Source of the DNA: Gammaproteobacteria bacterium
Lineage (GTDB): Bacteria; Pseudomonadota; Gammaproteobacteria; DSM-16500
Length of the DNA: 57,509 nucleotides
NCBI GenBank assembly: GCA_013288815.1
Contig: JABDBD010000015.1
Span: 1-57,509 of the forward strand
Direction of reading: 5' to 3'
A program made the translations under genes and the position numbers. The notes beneath the pieces are model-generated. The model worked only from the letters and a program-made list of their open reading frames with translations. It was not told the DNA's origin and made no database searches. Shown here piece after piece: positions 14,685 through 22,850 of the stretch (the stretch's first letter is position 1; each line of letters begins with the position of its first letter).

Positions 14685-16956
14685 ATATACAGCAGGGATT
14701 AAAAAGCTTAACACGAAAGATTTCTATAAGATTCAATTGCAAGTTTATAATGATATCGCTAAAACAGCGACGCTTAGCGAAGCATTAATGACCTTGGTGA
14801 AATTGACTTCTTCAGTCATAGGCTGTGAGCGAGGAACGATTTTTTTAAACGATAGTAGTACGCATGAATTATATTCGTTTACTGCGCAAGGTGAGTTACA
14901 TAGAGAAATTCGTGGATTAAATAATAAAGGATTGGTGGGTTGGTCATTTACAAATAACAAATCGATTCGAGTGAAAGATGCTTATCAAGACGAGCGCTTT
15001 AATCCAGAAGTAGATCACACTACTGGATTTGTCACGAAAAGTGTTTTATGCGTCCCGCTAAGAAGCGTTAAGAAGGAGTTGATTGGCGTCTCGCAGATGT
15101 TAAACAAAATCGATGGTGATGAGTTTACAGAAATGGACGAAGAGCTTGTTAAGGCGATGACTGAGCAGGCTTCGCTTGCTATACAAAGTAGATTGATTAT
15201 TGACAACATAGAAGCGTCACACAAAAAGGAATTAGAATTTTTAGAAGCGATGTCGCAAGTATCTTCCGAGATTCAACTTTCAAAGTTACTTGAAAAAACA
15301 ATTGCAACGATTACTAACATTTTAGAAGCTGAGCGATCAACTTTATTTATCAATGATCCTAAAACAAACGAATTGTATACGGAAGTTGGTCAAGGATTGG
15401 GGAAAACTCAGATTCGCTTTCCAAATCATTTAGGTATAGCCGGTTCAGTTTTCAAAACAGGAAAGGTGATAAATATTCCACATGCTTATGCTGATTTACG
15501 ATTTAACCCTTCGTTTGATAAATCCACGGGATTTTTTACCCGCTCTATTTTATCTGCGCCAGTTAAAAATAAAATAGGTGAAGTGATTGGTGTAACGCAA
15601 GTGCTAAATAAAAAACGCGGGGAGTTCACTGCAGGAGATGAGTCGCAATTAAATGCTATTAATGCGCAAATTTCGATGGCAATTGAGAATGCTAAACTGT
15701 TTGATGATGTGCAGAACATGAAAAATTATAATGAGAGTGTTCTAGAAAGTATGTCGAATGGTGTAATAACAGTAAATGATGCAAACAAAATTGTGACGTG
15801 TAATACCTCAGGTTTGAAAATTCTTGATGTCACAACGCCGGAAAATATTATTAACAAGGAAGCAAAATTATTTTTTAGTGGTGAAAATACTTGGTTATAT
15901 GAAAAAATTGAAGCCGTTAACGATGCACAAAAAACGACGAATCAAGAAGTGATTATGGATGCTGAGCTGAAGTTCGCAGAGAAAAAAATTTCAGCGAACA
16001 TTACTATTTTGCCGTTAGTCAGTTCTAACCAAAAACGGTTAGGCAGCATGGTTTTAATTGAGGATATTAGTTCTGAGAAACGCATGAAGTCGACCATGTC
16101 TCGGTATATGAGCCCAGATGTTGCTGAGCAGTTAATGAAGTCCGGTGAGTCATCTCTGGGAGGTGCCAGCAGTGTTGCAACGGTGCTGTTCTCAGATATC
16201 CGAAATTTTACAACCATTACTGAAGTGTTGGGACCTGAAGGAACGGTCCATCTGTTAAATGAATATTTTACGTTGATGGTTGATTGCATTTCGAATGAAA
16301 ATGGCATGCTAGATAAGTTTATTGGTGACGCCATTATGGCGGAGTTTGGCATTCCCTTCGCGCATGATGATGATCCCGATAGAGCAGTGCGAAGTGCCAT
16401 CGGAATGATGAAGGCTTTAAAAGTATTTAATGCAAAACGTGCCGAAAAAAAATTACCGCCTGTAGACCATGGAATTGGAATCAATACCGATTCTATTGTG
16501 TCTGGTAATATCGGCTCTCAAAAACGCATGGATTATACCGTAATAGGTGACGGTGTGAATTTAGCTTCACGAATTGAAAGTCTTTGCAAAGAGTATGGTG
16601 CGCATATCTTAATTAGCGAATTTACATTCAAGGCATTAAAAGCGACATATCGTACTCGGCAAGTGGACAAAGTCATTGTGAAAGGAAAAAATGTCCCTGT
16701 TGCTATTTATGAAGTGATTGATTTTCATGATGCAGAATCTTTTCCAAATCAAATCGAAGTATTGAAAAATTTTAACAATGGAGTTGAGTATTATAATGCA
16801 GCTCAATGGGACAAGGCGATTGAATGCTTTCAACTTGCATTAAAGTGTAACCCTGATGATAAAACGTCTCAGCTATATGTAGAGCGTTGTGAATATCTAC
16901 TAAAGAACCCACCAGCCGATGTGTGGAATGGTGTGTGGGTAATGAAACATAAATAG
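14671..16956 (+). CDS. GAF-GAF-PAS class III adenylate cyclase
   Basis: A 761-residue soluble signalling enzyme. Two GAF domains lie at about 28-175 and 192-345. Both carry the 'GxxGxxxxxxxxIxIxxAYxDxRFNPxxDxxTGF' pattern seen in cyclic-nucleotide- or ligand-binding GAF domains of cyclases. A PAS domain spans about 350-465 and the class III catalytic domain about 500-680. The metal-binding aspartates are D509 ('FSDIRNF') and D553 ('KFIGDAIM'). K549 and D621 ('DYTVIGDG') specify adenine, and N630 and R634 ('VNLASRI') stabilise the transition state. All are present, so it should make cAMP. 'GIGINTD' has Asp where most relatives have Gly. A short TPR-like helical tail follows (700-745). Legionella species carry many such multi-domain cyclases. 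It is coupled to the upstream coiled-coil gene. Confidence 0.92.
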   Translation: MGKNKYTAGIKKLNTKDFYKIQLQVYNDIAKTATLSEALMTLVKLTSSVIGCERGTIFLNDSSTHELYSFTAQGELHREIRGLNNKGLVGWSFTNNKSIRVKDAYQDERFNPEVDHTTGFVTKSVLCVPLRSVKKELIGVSQMLNKIDGDEFTEMDEELVKAMTEQASLAIQSRLIIDNIEASHKKELEFLEAMSQVSSEIQLSKLLEKTIATITNILEAERSTLFINDPKTNELYTEVGQGLGKTQIRFPNHLGIAGSVFKTGKVINIPHAYADLRFNPSFDKSTGFFTRSILSAPVKNKIGEVIGVTQVLNKKRGEFTAGDESQLNAINAQISMAIENAKLFDDVQNMKNYNESVLESMSNGVITVNDANKIVTCNTSGLKILDVTTPENIINKEAKLFFSGENTWLYEKIEAVNDAQKTTNQEVIMDAELKFAEKKISANITILPLVSSNQKRLGSMVLIEDISSEKRMKSTMSRYMSPDVAEQLMKSGESSLGGASSVATVLFSDIRNFTTITEVLGPEGTVHLLNEYFTLMVDCISNENGMLDKFIGDAIMAEFGIPFAHDDDPDRAVRSAIGMMKALKVFNAKRAEKKLPPVDHGIGINTDSIVSGNIGSQKRMDYTVIGDGVNLASRIESLCKEYGAHILISEFTFKALKATYRTRQVDKVIVKGKNVPVAIYEVIDFHDAESFPNQIEVLKNFNNGVEYYNAAQWDKAIECFQLALKCNPDDKTSQLYVERCEYLLKNPPADVWNGVWVMKHK

Positions 16957-16997
16957 GGAGTTATTTCGTGCTTGTTCCTAGTCTGTTGACAATTGGT

Positions 16998-17081
16998 GGC
17001 GTTGTTGCATAAATCAAAGTTCCCCCTCCCCTCCACAAAAAGCGTGGAGTGGAGGGGATTTATGATTTATGCAACAACGTC
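16998..17081. mobile_element. 84-bp MITE with 9-bp target-site duplication (IS5/IS903-like ends)
   Basis: The left end GGCGTTGTTGCATAAATCA and the inverted right end (17063-17081) match at 18 of 19 positions. The element is flanked on both sides by the direct repeat ACAATTGGT (16989-16997 and 17082-17090), a 9-bp duplication as made by IS903-group IS5-family transposases, whose ends (GGCTTTGTTGAATAAATC) these resemble. The interior is a GC-rich hairpin (TCCAC...GTGGA) and has no coding capacity. It must have been moved by a transposase encoded elsewhere. Confidence 0.85.
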
Positions 17082-17233
17082 ACAATTGGTTTTCGGCCCC
17101 AAAAAGGTTCATAAAATGAAAAAGTTAAATCGTTCTCTAGAGTTAAGCTATTTTTGTCTGATTATTTTTTTCTTAAAAACCTGCCCTTTTTATAACATAC
17201 GCTATACTCAATGAGATATTTGTTGAGGTGGTT

Positions 17234-17809
17234 ATGGCGATTTTATACTGCACTGAATATACTGATAAAAAATTTAAAATTTTAAATTTTCTTATCAAAA
17301 AAAAGTTTGTTTTACCTCGTAAGAAAGGGCTGTCAACGCGAGCAGCTATCATTCAGAATATTTTAAAAGTGCAAAACGATATTCTAACGAACAGTCAATT
17401 TTCTGATGAAGAAAAATATAACTATTTAATTCTTTTATTAAAATCGATTGCGGACAAAGGTAGTCGTAATTGGTTTATGGTTTTTGGAGAATCGACGTTG
17501 AATAAAAAAGCGGAACACATATTGAGCGCGATTTTATTAAATTCCAAAGAAATAAATCAAACAGTAAAAAAGCTCGAGCAAAAAAATGCAAAACATATGA
17601 ATAACTTACCCAAAAAAACAGGAATAAAAATTGATAACGCCTTTAAAAACAACGCTAAAGATTATCTTTATGATACATGTCTACATGCTGCGCTTGAGGA
17701 TGTTGTCAGTAAAATTAAGAAGCTACCCAATTATTTATTATATGCAGAACAATATGAGCTTATTGTTGTTATTGAAAGATATAATAAATCGTTTTCTCCT
17801 AAGATCTAG
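17234..17809 (+). CDS. Hypothetical helical protein
   Basis: A 191-residue Lys-rich protein with no recognised domain, signal or membrane segment. It is predicted mostly helical, with a possible short coiled coil near 'TVKKLEQKNAKHMNNL'. The ATG at 17234 is preferred to the in-frame GTG at 17228 because GAGG lies 5 bases before it. A TATACT box near 17205 may be its -10. It stands alone between the MITE and a hairpin. High Lys, AT-rich codons and lack of relatives resemble other orphan genes here; it could be an effector. Confidence 0.55.
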   Translation: MAILYCTEYTDKKFKILNFLIKKKFVLPRKKGLSTRAAIIQNILKVQNDILTNSQFSDEEKYNYLILLLKSIADKGSRNWFMVFGESTLNKKAEHILSAILLNSKEINQTVKKLEQKNAKHMNNLPKKTGIKIDNAFKNNAKDYLYDTCLHAALEDVVSKIKKLPNYLLYAEQYELIVVIERYNKSFSPKI

Positions 17810-17867
17810 CAACATCCACAATAAATTATAATTTTATAATAGTTACATGCAAGTATTTGGTAAGCTT

Positions 17868-17892
17868 CTTACTTGTCAGCATGACAAGTAAG
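17868..17892. terminator. Perfect 11-bp hairpin after the 191-aa orphan
   Basis: CTTACTTGTCA (17868-17878), loop GCA, TGACAAGTAAG (17882-17892). It is a strong stem with no T run, 59 bases past the stop, so either a terminator or a regulatory palindrome. Confidence 0.5.
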
Positions 17893-18056
17893 ACATTACC
17901 GACACATTGTGTATTTTATTGAAAAATAGTCATTTTTAAATATTTTTGCAGTAAATTTGTACCGCAAATACACTAGTCGGAGTATAATGATAGGGTGATT
18001 AAAGAAATTTAAGTTCTTATCTAAAACATAATTATATAAGGTTAAGGAGAAATTTC

Positions 18057-18284
18057 ATGAAAAGTAAATTATATGCTTTTGTAATTGCCCTAACGATCGG
18101 CTTATTTGCTATGAGTACCTCTGCAGAGGCCGGTTGTCGATGGTTCCCAGCGCATTGGGCTTATGGCCAATGGATCCCCGGACATAGCGTATGTGGATAC
18201 GGCTATGGTTATGGGTATAGGTATGGCTATAGACATTGCGGAGGCTTCTGGCGAAACGGTTATTGGCATCGTCGATGCTGGTAA
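18057..18284 (+). CDS. Small secreted Tyr/Gly/Trp-rich protein
   Basis: A 75-residue precursor with a clear Sec signal peptide cut after 'SAEA' (residue 25). The 50-residue mature form holds six Trp, many Tyr and Gly including a (GY)n run at about 47-54, several His and Arg, and four Cys (27, 46, 61 and 74). The phrases 'YGQWIPGHSVCG' and 'FWRNGYWHRRCW' resemble small YxxW-GxW envelope proteins common in Legionellales; no function is assigned. AAGGAG lies 7 bases before the ATG, and a strong terminator follows immediately. It is probably exported to the periplasm or surface. Confidence 0.75.
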   Translation: MKSKLYAFVIALTIGLFAMSTSAEAGCRWFPAHWAYGQWIPGHSVCGYGYGYGYRYGYRHCGGFWRNGYWHRRCW

Positions 18285-18295
18285 TACCTAGCGTA

Positions 18296-18333
18296 AAAAG
18301 CAGAGTTGGATTGTATCCAATTCTGCTTTTTTT
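18296..18333. terminator. Rho-independent terminator
   Basis: A 16-bp stem (18296-18311 with 18315-18330, one G-U pair) with loop TGT, followed by T residues and preceded by A residues. It can serve both the small secreted protein and the convergent DUF4442 gene. Confidence 0.85.
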
Positions 18334-18781
18334 ATGATTTGACCTTTCGTTTGATATATAAAACTTTTTGTAAGTTGGCAACTAATACATCTTCTTCGTC
18401 ATAAATCTGCACGGTAAAAACAGGCTCAACTTTATCTTGGCTATCTGCTTGTAATTTAATTTGTGAAATGACGTCTTGTGATAATTGAAAAGTTGCATGA
18501 ACTTTTCCGCGTCCAGGGTTTTTAAAATCGATAGTCGATGATTTATCCCAGACAATATAATCTTTTCCTAAATGTTCAATCAGCATTAATGCAAAAAAAG
18601 GATCTGTCATCGAAAATAAAGACCCCCCAAATTGTGTGCCAAAATAGTTTTTATTCCAAAAGCGCAATTTCATGTCTACGCGAATAGATAAGATGTCTGG
18701 ACTGAATTCACTAACCCAAATTCCTGCACCTAGGAAAGGTGGCCAGAGCCAAATAAATTTTAAAATGGTGGTGGTTTTCAT
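18332..18781 (-). CDS. DUF4442 hotdog-fold protein (thioesterase-like)
   Basis: A 149-residue cytoplasmic protein that matches the DUF4442 family along its length. The marks are 'WPPFLGAGIWV' near the start, 'LRFWNKNYFGTQFGGSLFSM' and 'TDPFFALMLIEHLG' in the centre, and 'DYIVWDKSSTIDFKNPGRGK' after. The family is part of the hotdog superfamily that includes PaaI/YiiD-type acyl-CoA thioesterases; the substrate is unknown. The central Asp of 'MTDPF' would be the catalytic acid by analogy. It is convergent with the small secreted protein and divergent from ppiB. Confidence 0.85.
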   Translation of the reverse strand: MKTTTILKFIWLWPPFLGAGIWVSEFSPDILSIRVDMKLRFWNKNYFGTQFGGSLFSMTDPFFALMLIEHLGKDYIVWDKSSTIDFKNPGRGKVHATFQLSQDVISQIKLQADSQDKVEPVFTVQIYDEEDVLVANLQKVLYIKRKVKS

Positions 18782-18910
18782 CTGAATTCATCCTGCTAGT
18801 TAGTCATTTGTTGTTTGTCACTGTCAAGGTTCACATGATCCTTGACCACTCAAATTTTTCATGTAAGGTGATACATTTTACGCGTTAAATCAATAGATGA
18901 GATAATAAAT

Positions 18911-19417
18911 ATGATTACTTTAAAAACAAGCTATGGTGATATTGCTATCGAGTTGGATTTTGAAAATACACCAGAAACAGCAGAAAATTTTTTGACTCAT
19001 GCTAAAAATGGATTTTATGACGGCACGATTTTTCATCGTGTAATCAGTGGGTTTATGATTCAAGGCGGTGGCTTTGACACCCAAATGAAGCAGAAAGAAG
19101 CTGGCGCCACGATACAAAATGAAGCCGACAAGGCTCAGCCTAATAAGCGCTATACGGTGGCTATGGCGAGAACCTCAGATCCTCATTCTGCAGGATCGCA
19201 ATTTTTTATTAATACTGCTGATAATACGTTTTTAAATTTTAAATCAAAATCTACAGAGGGTTGGGGATATTGTGTGTTTGGTAAAGTCGTTTCAGGCATG
19301 GAAGTGGTTGATAAAATCCAGGCTGTTTCAACCGGCAGACGTGCGGGTCATCAAGATGTGCCTGTGAATGATGTGGTGATTGAACAAGTGATTGTTCATG
19401 AGAATGCGGATATTTAG
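18911..19417 (+). CDS. ppiB: Peptidyl-prolyl cis-trans isomerase B (cyclophilin)
   Basis: A 168-residue cytoplasmic cyclophilin, without a signal peptide, that speeds Xaa-Pro isomerisation. The active-site segments are all present: '[13 protein letters not shown]' with the catalytic Arg, '[20 protein letters not shown]', and '[20 protein letters not shown]' with the Trp that gives cyclosporin sensitivity. Length and layout are like E. coli PpiB. It is a single-gene unit preceded by a DUF4442 gene on the other strand. The 104 bases after it to the next gene contain no obvious feature. Confidence 0.96.
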   Translation: MITLKTSYGDIAIELDFENTPETAENFLTHAKNGFYDGTIFHRVISGFMIQGGGFDTQMKQKEAGATIQNEADKAQPNKRYTVAMARTSDPHSAGSQFFINTADNTFLNFKSKSTEGWGYCVFGKVVSGMEVVDKIQAVSTGRRAGHQDVPVNDVVIEQVIVHENADI

Positions 19418-19521
19418 CAAGGAATCGGGTGCTATATCATTGCCTGCAAGTATGAACATTCTCATCTACGTAGTTACTCAAAACGTAGTTATTATTACCA
19501 AGGACAGTTCGCGTATTCTCG

Positions 19522-19914
19522 TTAATATCCAAACGCTTTCCGAATTCGCTCAGTCACGGTTGCTGGGCGAATTTCTTCAGCCGGCGGCGCTGGGCGAGTT
19601 GCATCGTTGTATACTTTACCAAAAAATGTCATTCCTTTAGCTGTCAGTTGATCGGAAGATCGTGAAATCTTGGTATATTTTGTTGAAATATGGTTCGCTG
19701 TCACTTCATCATTGAGCATGTATCGATATATTTTTTCGGCCGTTTTTTCTAAGTAAAGTGACGTTAATGCTAAACCAATGCAGCTAGGTCTGAATGAAAT
19801 CGCTTCAATAGCAGCTAGACCAAGAAGAATGTATTGAGAGCATTCTAGATATATTTTCACTTTTTCGTGTTTTTCTAATTTTTCATTTTTGGGTTTTTCT
19901 GATTTTCCAAACAT
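19522..19914 (-). CDS. Hypothetical protein
   Basis: About 130 residues, with a Lys-rich charged N-terminus, a central hydrophobic stretch ('YILLGLAAIEAISF', 'CIGLALTSLYLEKTAEKIYRYML') and a Pro/Arg-rich C-terminus. No family is recognised; a peripheral membrane or helical-bundle protein is possible. The ATG at 19914 is chosen over the one at 19920 because AAGGA directly abuts the latter but lies 6 bases before the former. It is convergent with ppiB and divergent from the SidB-like hydrolase. Confidence 0.6.
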   Translation of the reverse strand: MFGKSEKPKNEKLEKHEKVKIYLECSQYILLGLAAIEAISFRPSCIGLALTSLYLEKTAEKIYRYMLNDEVTANHISTKYTKISRSSDQLTAKGMTFFGKVYNDATRPAPPAEEIRPATVTERIRKAFGY

Positions 19915-20087
19915 GGCCATTCCTTATAGAAAATTGAGGCAAAAAAATGAAAGCCAATCATCCCAAGGTACTTTTACTATGTCAATCAACCAGGCTTTTA
20001 ATATGAAATTATTGTAATAATATTGTGTTTTTATTAAAAATAAGTTAAAGTTTTAAACAGTCATTGTAAATTTATCGAGGAATCAGT

Positions 20088-21647
20088 ATGTTCCGCAACA
20101 TATATAGCGCTGCATTAAACAAAGAAAGCGAAGAGCGCTTATTAAACAATAGGTTGGCTAAAGCAGGGCGCATAGAGGTTTCAAGAAGGACTTGGTGGCA
20201 GCGCACCAAGGCAGCTGTTTTTCAAGCGGTTGGCATTTTTCCAGCGCCTGCGATTAGTACATTGAAATCTATTCCTATCATCAAATCTTTTGTGAAATTA
20301 TTTAGTTGGTTGAGGGGGGTGGAGACACGCTCAGCTAAAGAAGTGTTTGAGCAAGATTATCAGGGTCAGAATGATGATAAAACTCTAGAAGCAAAACAAA
20401 GTGTGATTGCCAAAACAGAACTGATTCCCAATGGCGATCAACGTCTAGAGACCTTTAGCTTTGAGCATCAAACATTTGCTGCTAAACCACCATCATCACA
20501 ATACTACCGAGTTCACAGCTCAAGTAATACAGGCAACTGTAGTCGATTCTTTGAAGAGCTATCAACATTAAGCAAAGAAAATCCAAATCTAAAAACCATT
20601 ACATACAATCATCCAGATGTTGAGCAAAGCACTGGTTCCGTACGTTCGCATAGAGTTGTAGTGAATGCGGTTGTCGCTCAAATAAGATTTTTAGTAGAAG
20701 AAAAATATGTGCGTCCTCAGAATATTATTTTAACGGGTTTTTCCATTGGTGGTGCGAGTGCAAATCATGCCTATACAGAACTGAAAAAAATTGGAATTAC
20801 TGGCGTAAAACTTTATGCAGATAGAACATTTAGTACGATGGAAACTGTTATTAAAAATAACGCAAAAGTTGCTTCGAAAGTATTGAATGTTCCAAAACAA
20901 TTACGCGATATCGATTGGGAAATGAAACCTGCAGAACATTATCAAACTGTCCCTGCTAAGGATAGAAGTGTCGTGAATGTGAAACTACGAACGCTTCCTG
21001 CGCGTCATAAACCACAAGTTGCTGTCATGGATGCAGATGGAAAAATAAGTTATAAAGATGCAAATAACGATAAAACAATTCCCTATGCACCTTCATTACA
21101 TAACTCGACGAAAGATAGTTATGAAGAAACCAAAGCCATTTTGTTTCGACTAAAATCGGGTGTGCCAGCTGCAGAAGAAAAACAGCTGATTGCTGAACTA
21201 AAGGCTCACGCAAATGATGCCATTATTTATAACGTCGCATTACGTTTAGAAAATGGTAAATTAACACCAGAGCAAAAAACGGATTTGATCTATCAAGGTA
21301 TCGTCGCGTTAAAAAGCCAACGTTTAGATGGCACCGTTGAAGAAGATGCTCACAATGTTTCTGCATTAAAAATCAAATGTCGAAACATTAATAAAATAAA
21401 GGATAAAACGAATAGATGGTTATCTCCTAATGAAACCTATACAGGCATGCTACGAGGTGCATTACGATCTTCTGGTATGACTAGCGAAGCAGAGAAGCCT
21501 CATTTGCATCAACTATCTGCTTTTACACGGTTTACCATGTTCTTCAAAGCGATTGTGAATAACAACTCAATAGAGGAGGCTAAGCTTGCAGCTGAAGCGG
21601 ATCGTGCAGAGAAGCAACGTTGGGCTGATTATGCTAATAGTCTTTAA
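20088..21647 (+). CDS. SidB/Sdb-like alpha/beta hydrolase, candidate effector
   Basis: This 519-residue protein has a basic, amphipathic N-terminal region (1-85), an alpha/beta hydrolase core at about 125-260, and a helical C-terminal extension. The nucleophile elbow is 'GFSIGG' with Ser219. Around it the order 'STGSV...NAVVAQIRFLVEEKYVRPQNIILTG' and then 'YADRTFSTM' follows the pattern I recall in the Legionella SidB/SdbA-C effectors ('STG', a helix before 'P-NI-LYGHSLGG', then 'NDRSFSSL'). SidB-type proteins are Dot/Icm substrates with lipase-like folds, but their reaction is poorly defined. The N-terminal hydrophobic part may bind membranes. An AGGAAT ribosome site precedes the ATG. Hydrolase fold is fairly sure; the link to SidB rests on motif memory. 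Confidence 0.7.
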   Translation: MFRNIYSAALNKESEERLLNNRLAKAGRIEVSRRTWWQRTKAAVFQAVGIFPAPAISTLKSIPIIKSFVKLFSWLRGVETRSAKEVFEQDYQGQNDDKTLEAKQSVIAKTELIPNGDQRLETFSFEHQTFAAKPPSSQYYRVHSSSNTGNCSRFFEELSTLSKENPNLKTITYNHPDVEQSTGSVRSHRVVVNAVVAQIRFLVEEKYVRPQNIILTGFSIGGASANHAYTELKKIGITGVKLYADRTFSTMETVIKNNAKVASKVLNVPKQLRDIDWEMKPAEHYQTVPAKDRSVVNVKLRTLPARHKPQVAVMDADGKISYKDANNDKTIPYAPSLHNSTKDSYEETKAILFRLKSGVPAAEEKQLIAELKAHANDAIIYNVALRLENGKLTPEQKTDLIYQGIVALKSQRLDGTVEEDAHNVSALKIKCRNINKIKDKTNRWLSPNETYTGMLRGALRSSGMTSEAEKPHLHQLSAFTRFTMFFKAIVNNNSIEEAKLAAEADRAEKQRWADYANSL

Positions 21648-21664
21648 TATTGCTTGAGATAACA

Positions 21665-22552
21665 CTAAAAAAAATGCGTGATAAAGTTAATCGCATTTTG
21701 AAGAGCGGCTCTTCCAGGGGCATAACTTTTAGCGAAAAGTTGCCAACAATGAGGAAGTTCAGTGACGATATCCAGATAGACGTTGAATTTCGTTATTCTT
21801 AATCGTTCGTAAAACAACATACTATCATCAACTAATAATTCATAATCTCCTGCTTGAAATAACGTGATCGGAAATTTGGTATAATCAAAGTCGATAGGGG
21901 AATACAACGGACTTTTGGTTTCGCCATCTTTGGGGAGATAATAATTTTGTATCGTTTGAAAAAATTCGCTTGGCATCCAGTCACGACTGATATTATAAAA
22001 TGTGCTGGGCGAATTAATATATAAATTACGTGGCCCTGATAGAACCAAAGCAACTTTAGGTTGTGGTAAGGACTCTAAGTGACAATGCACAATGAGTTGA
22101 GTCACTAACATCGCACCGGCAGAAATACCTGCTAAACCGACTTGCTGGCTATGGTGTCCATTACTTAATAACCAAGTGTAAGCTGCTTTAGCATCCTCAA
22201 GGGAGGCTGGAAAGAACGATAAAGGATCTGTTCGATAATCAACACTCAATACAGTGACATTCGTTCTTGAAATTAATTGTGCAATGAGCTCAAGATGATT
22301 TTTAGTGCTGCCAGCAACATATCCTCCTCCATGAAAAAAAATAATAACTTTGTCTTTGTTGCTAGTCTGTGATTTTACCCAATTAAATTTTGTACCCGGA
22401 ATAGATTCAATTGTTACATTGTGAATTGCATCTGTTTGAAAGTCAGAATAAAGCTTGGAAAACGCAATGTTGAATGCATTTGCATCCTCGCCGTAAGGCT
22501 TAATCGTCTCAATCAGTAGAGACTTTAATTGTGAGTAAGGTATATCAGGCAT
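21665..22552 (-). CDS. HSL-family (family IV) alpha/beta hydrolase esterase
   Basis: A 295-residue hydrolase with the oxyanion motif 'FFHGGGYVAGS' (73-83) and the nucleophile elbow 'GISAG' near residue 145. The catalytic Asp is likely in 'LFQAGDYELLVDDSMLFYER', and the His in 'ELPHCWQLF' near the C-terminus. Members of the hormone-sensitive-lipase family cleave short- to medium-chain esters, and many intracellular bacteria carry several. It has no signal peptide, so it is cytoplasmic unless secreted by a specialised system. It is convergent with the SidB-like gene, 17 bases apart, but belongs to a different hydrolase family. Confidence 0.88.
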   Translation of the reverse strand: MPDIPYSQLKSLLIETIKPYGEDANAFNIAFSKLYSDFQTDAIHNVTIESIPGTKFNWVKSQTSNKDKVIIFFHGGGYVAGSTKNHLELIAQLISRTNVTVLSVDYRTDPLSFFPASLEDAKAAYTWLLSNGHHSQQVGLAGISAGAMLVTQLIVHCHLESLPQPKVALVLSGPRNLYINSPSTFYNISRDWMPSEFFQTIQNYYLPKDGETKSPLYSPIDFDYTKFPITLFQAGDYELLVDDSMLFYERLRITKFNVYLDIVTELPHCWQLFAKSYAPGRAALQNAINFITHFF

Positions 22553-22850
22553 ATTGTTTAAAACGCCCTATGAATGTGAGTTAATTCGCCCTTTTCAATA
22601 ACTGAAAATTACTACTTTGTATCTCAAGAGTGATCTTTCGGGCGTTAAAAATATTAATGAATATAATCTAGTATATATCTTGTGGAGATAGATCTCGATA
22701 TATGAGGATAAGGACATGAAAAATAGTCTGTGGATTGCGGCATAGCAATGAGTTACAATTAATCATTAAATTGCTCGCTGATTTTTTATTTTACACATCG
22801 CCCCCGTATGGACTGCTCTGAGGAATTACGATAAGCGGAGGACATATAAA
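22553..22850. other. 298-base divergent intergenic region
   Basis: No gene is seen here. AACGCCC (22562-22568) and GGGCGTT (22640-22646) form a distant inverted repeat, and ATATATC/GATATAT flank a second one near 22675-22705. Either could be a regulatory structure for the esterase or for the 891-aa gene, but nothing decisive is present. Confidence 0.3.

Noticed and set aside
15942-16484. 180-codon minus-strand frame inside the adenylate cyclase
   Set aside because: It is antisense to the conserved PAS and catalytic domains; its product has no family resemblance.
17868-17892. Possible CRISPR-like repeat
   Set aside because: A single hairpin only; no repeated spacing. No CRISPR array was seen anywhere in the window.
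19392-19640. 82-codon plus-strand frame after ppiB
   Set aside because: It overlaps the ends of ppiB and of the convergent orphan, and has no ribosome site or recognisable product.
22675-22705. Possible riboswitch before the 891-aa gene
   Set aside because: Only a weak AT-rich stem; no conserved aptamer sequence could be recognised.
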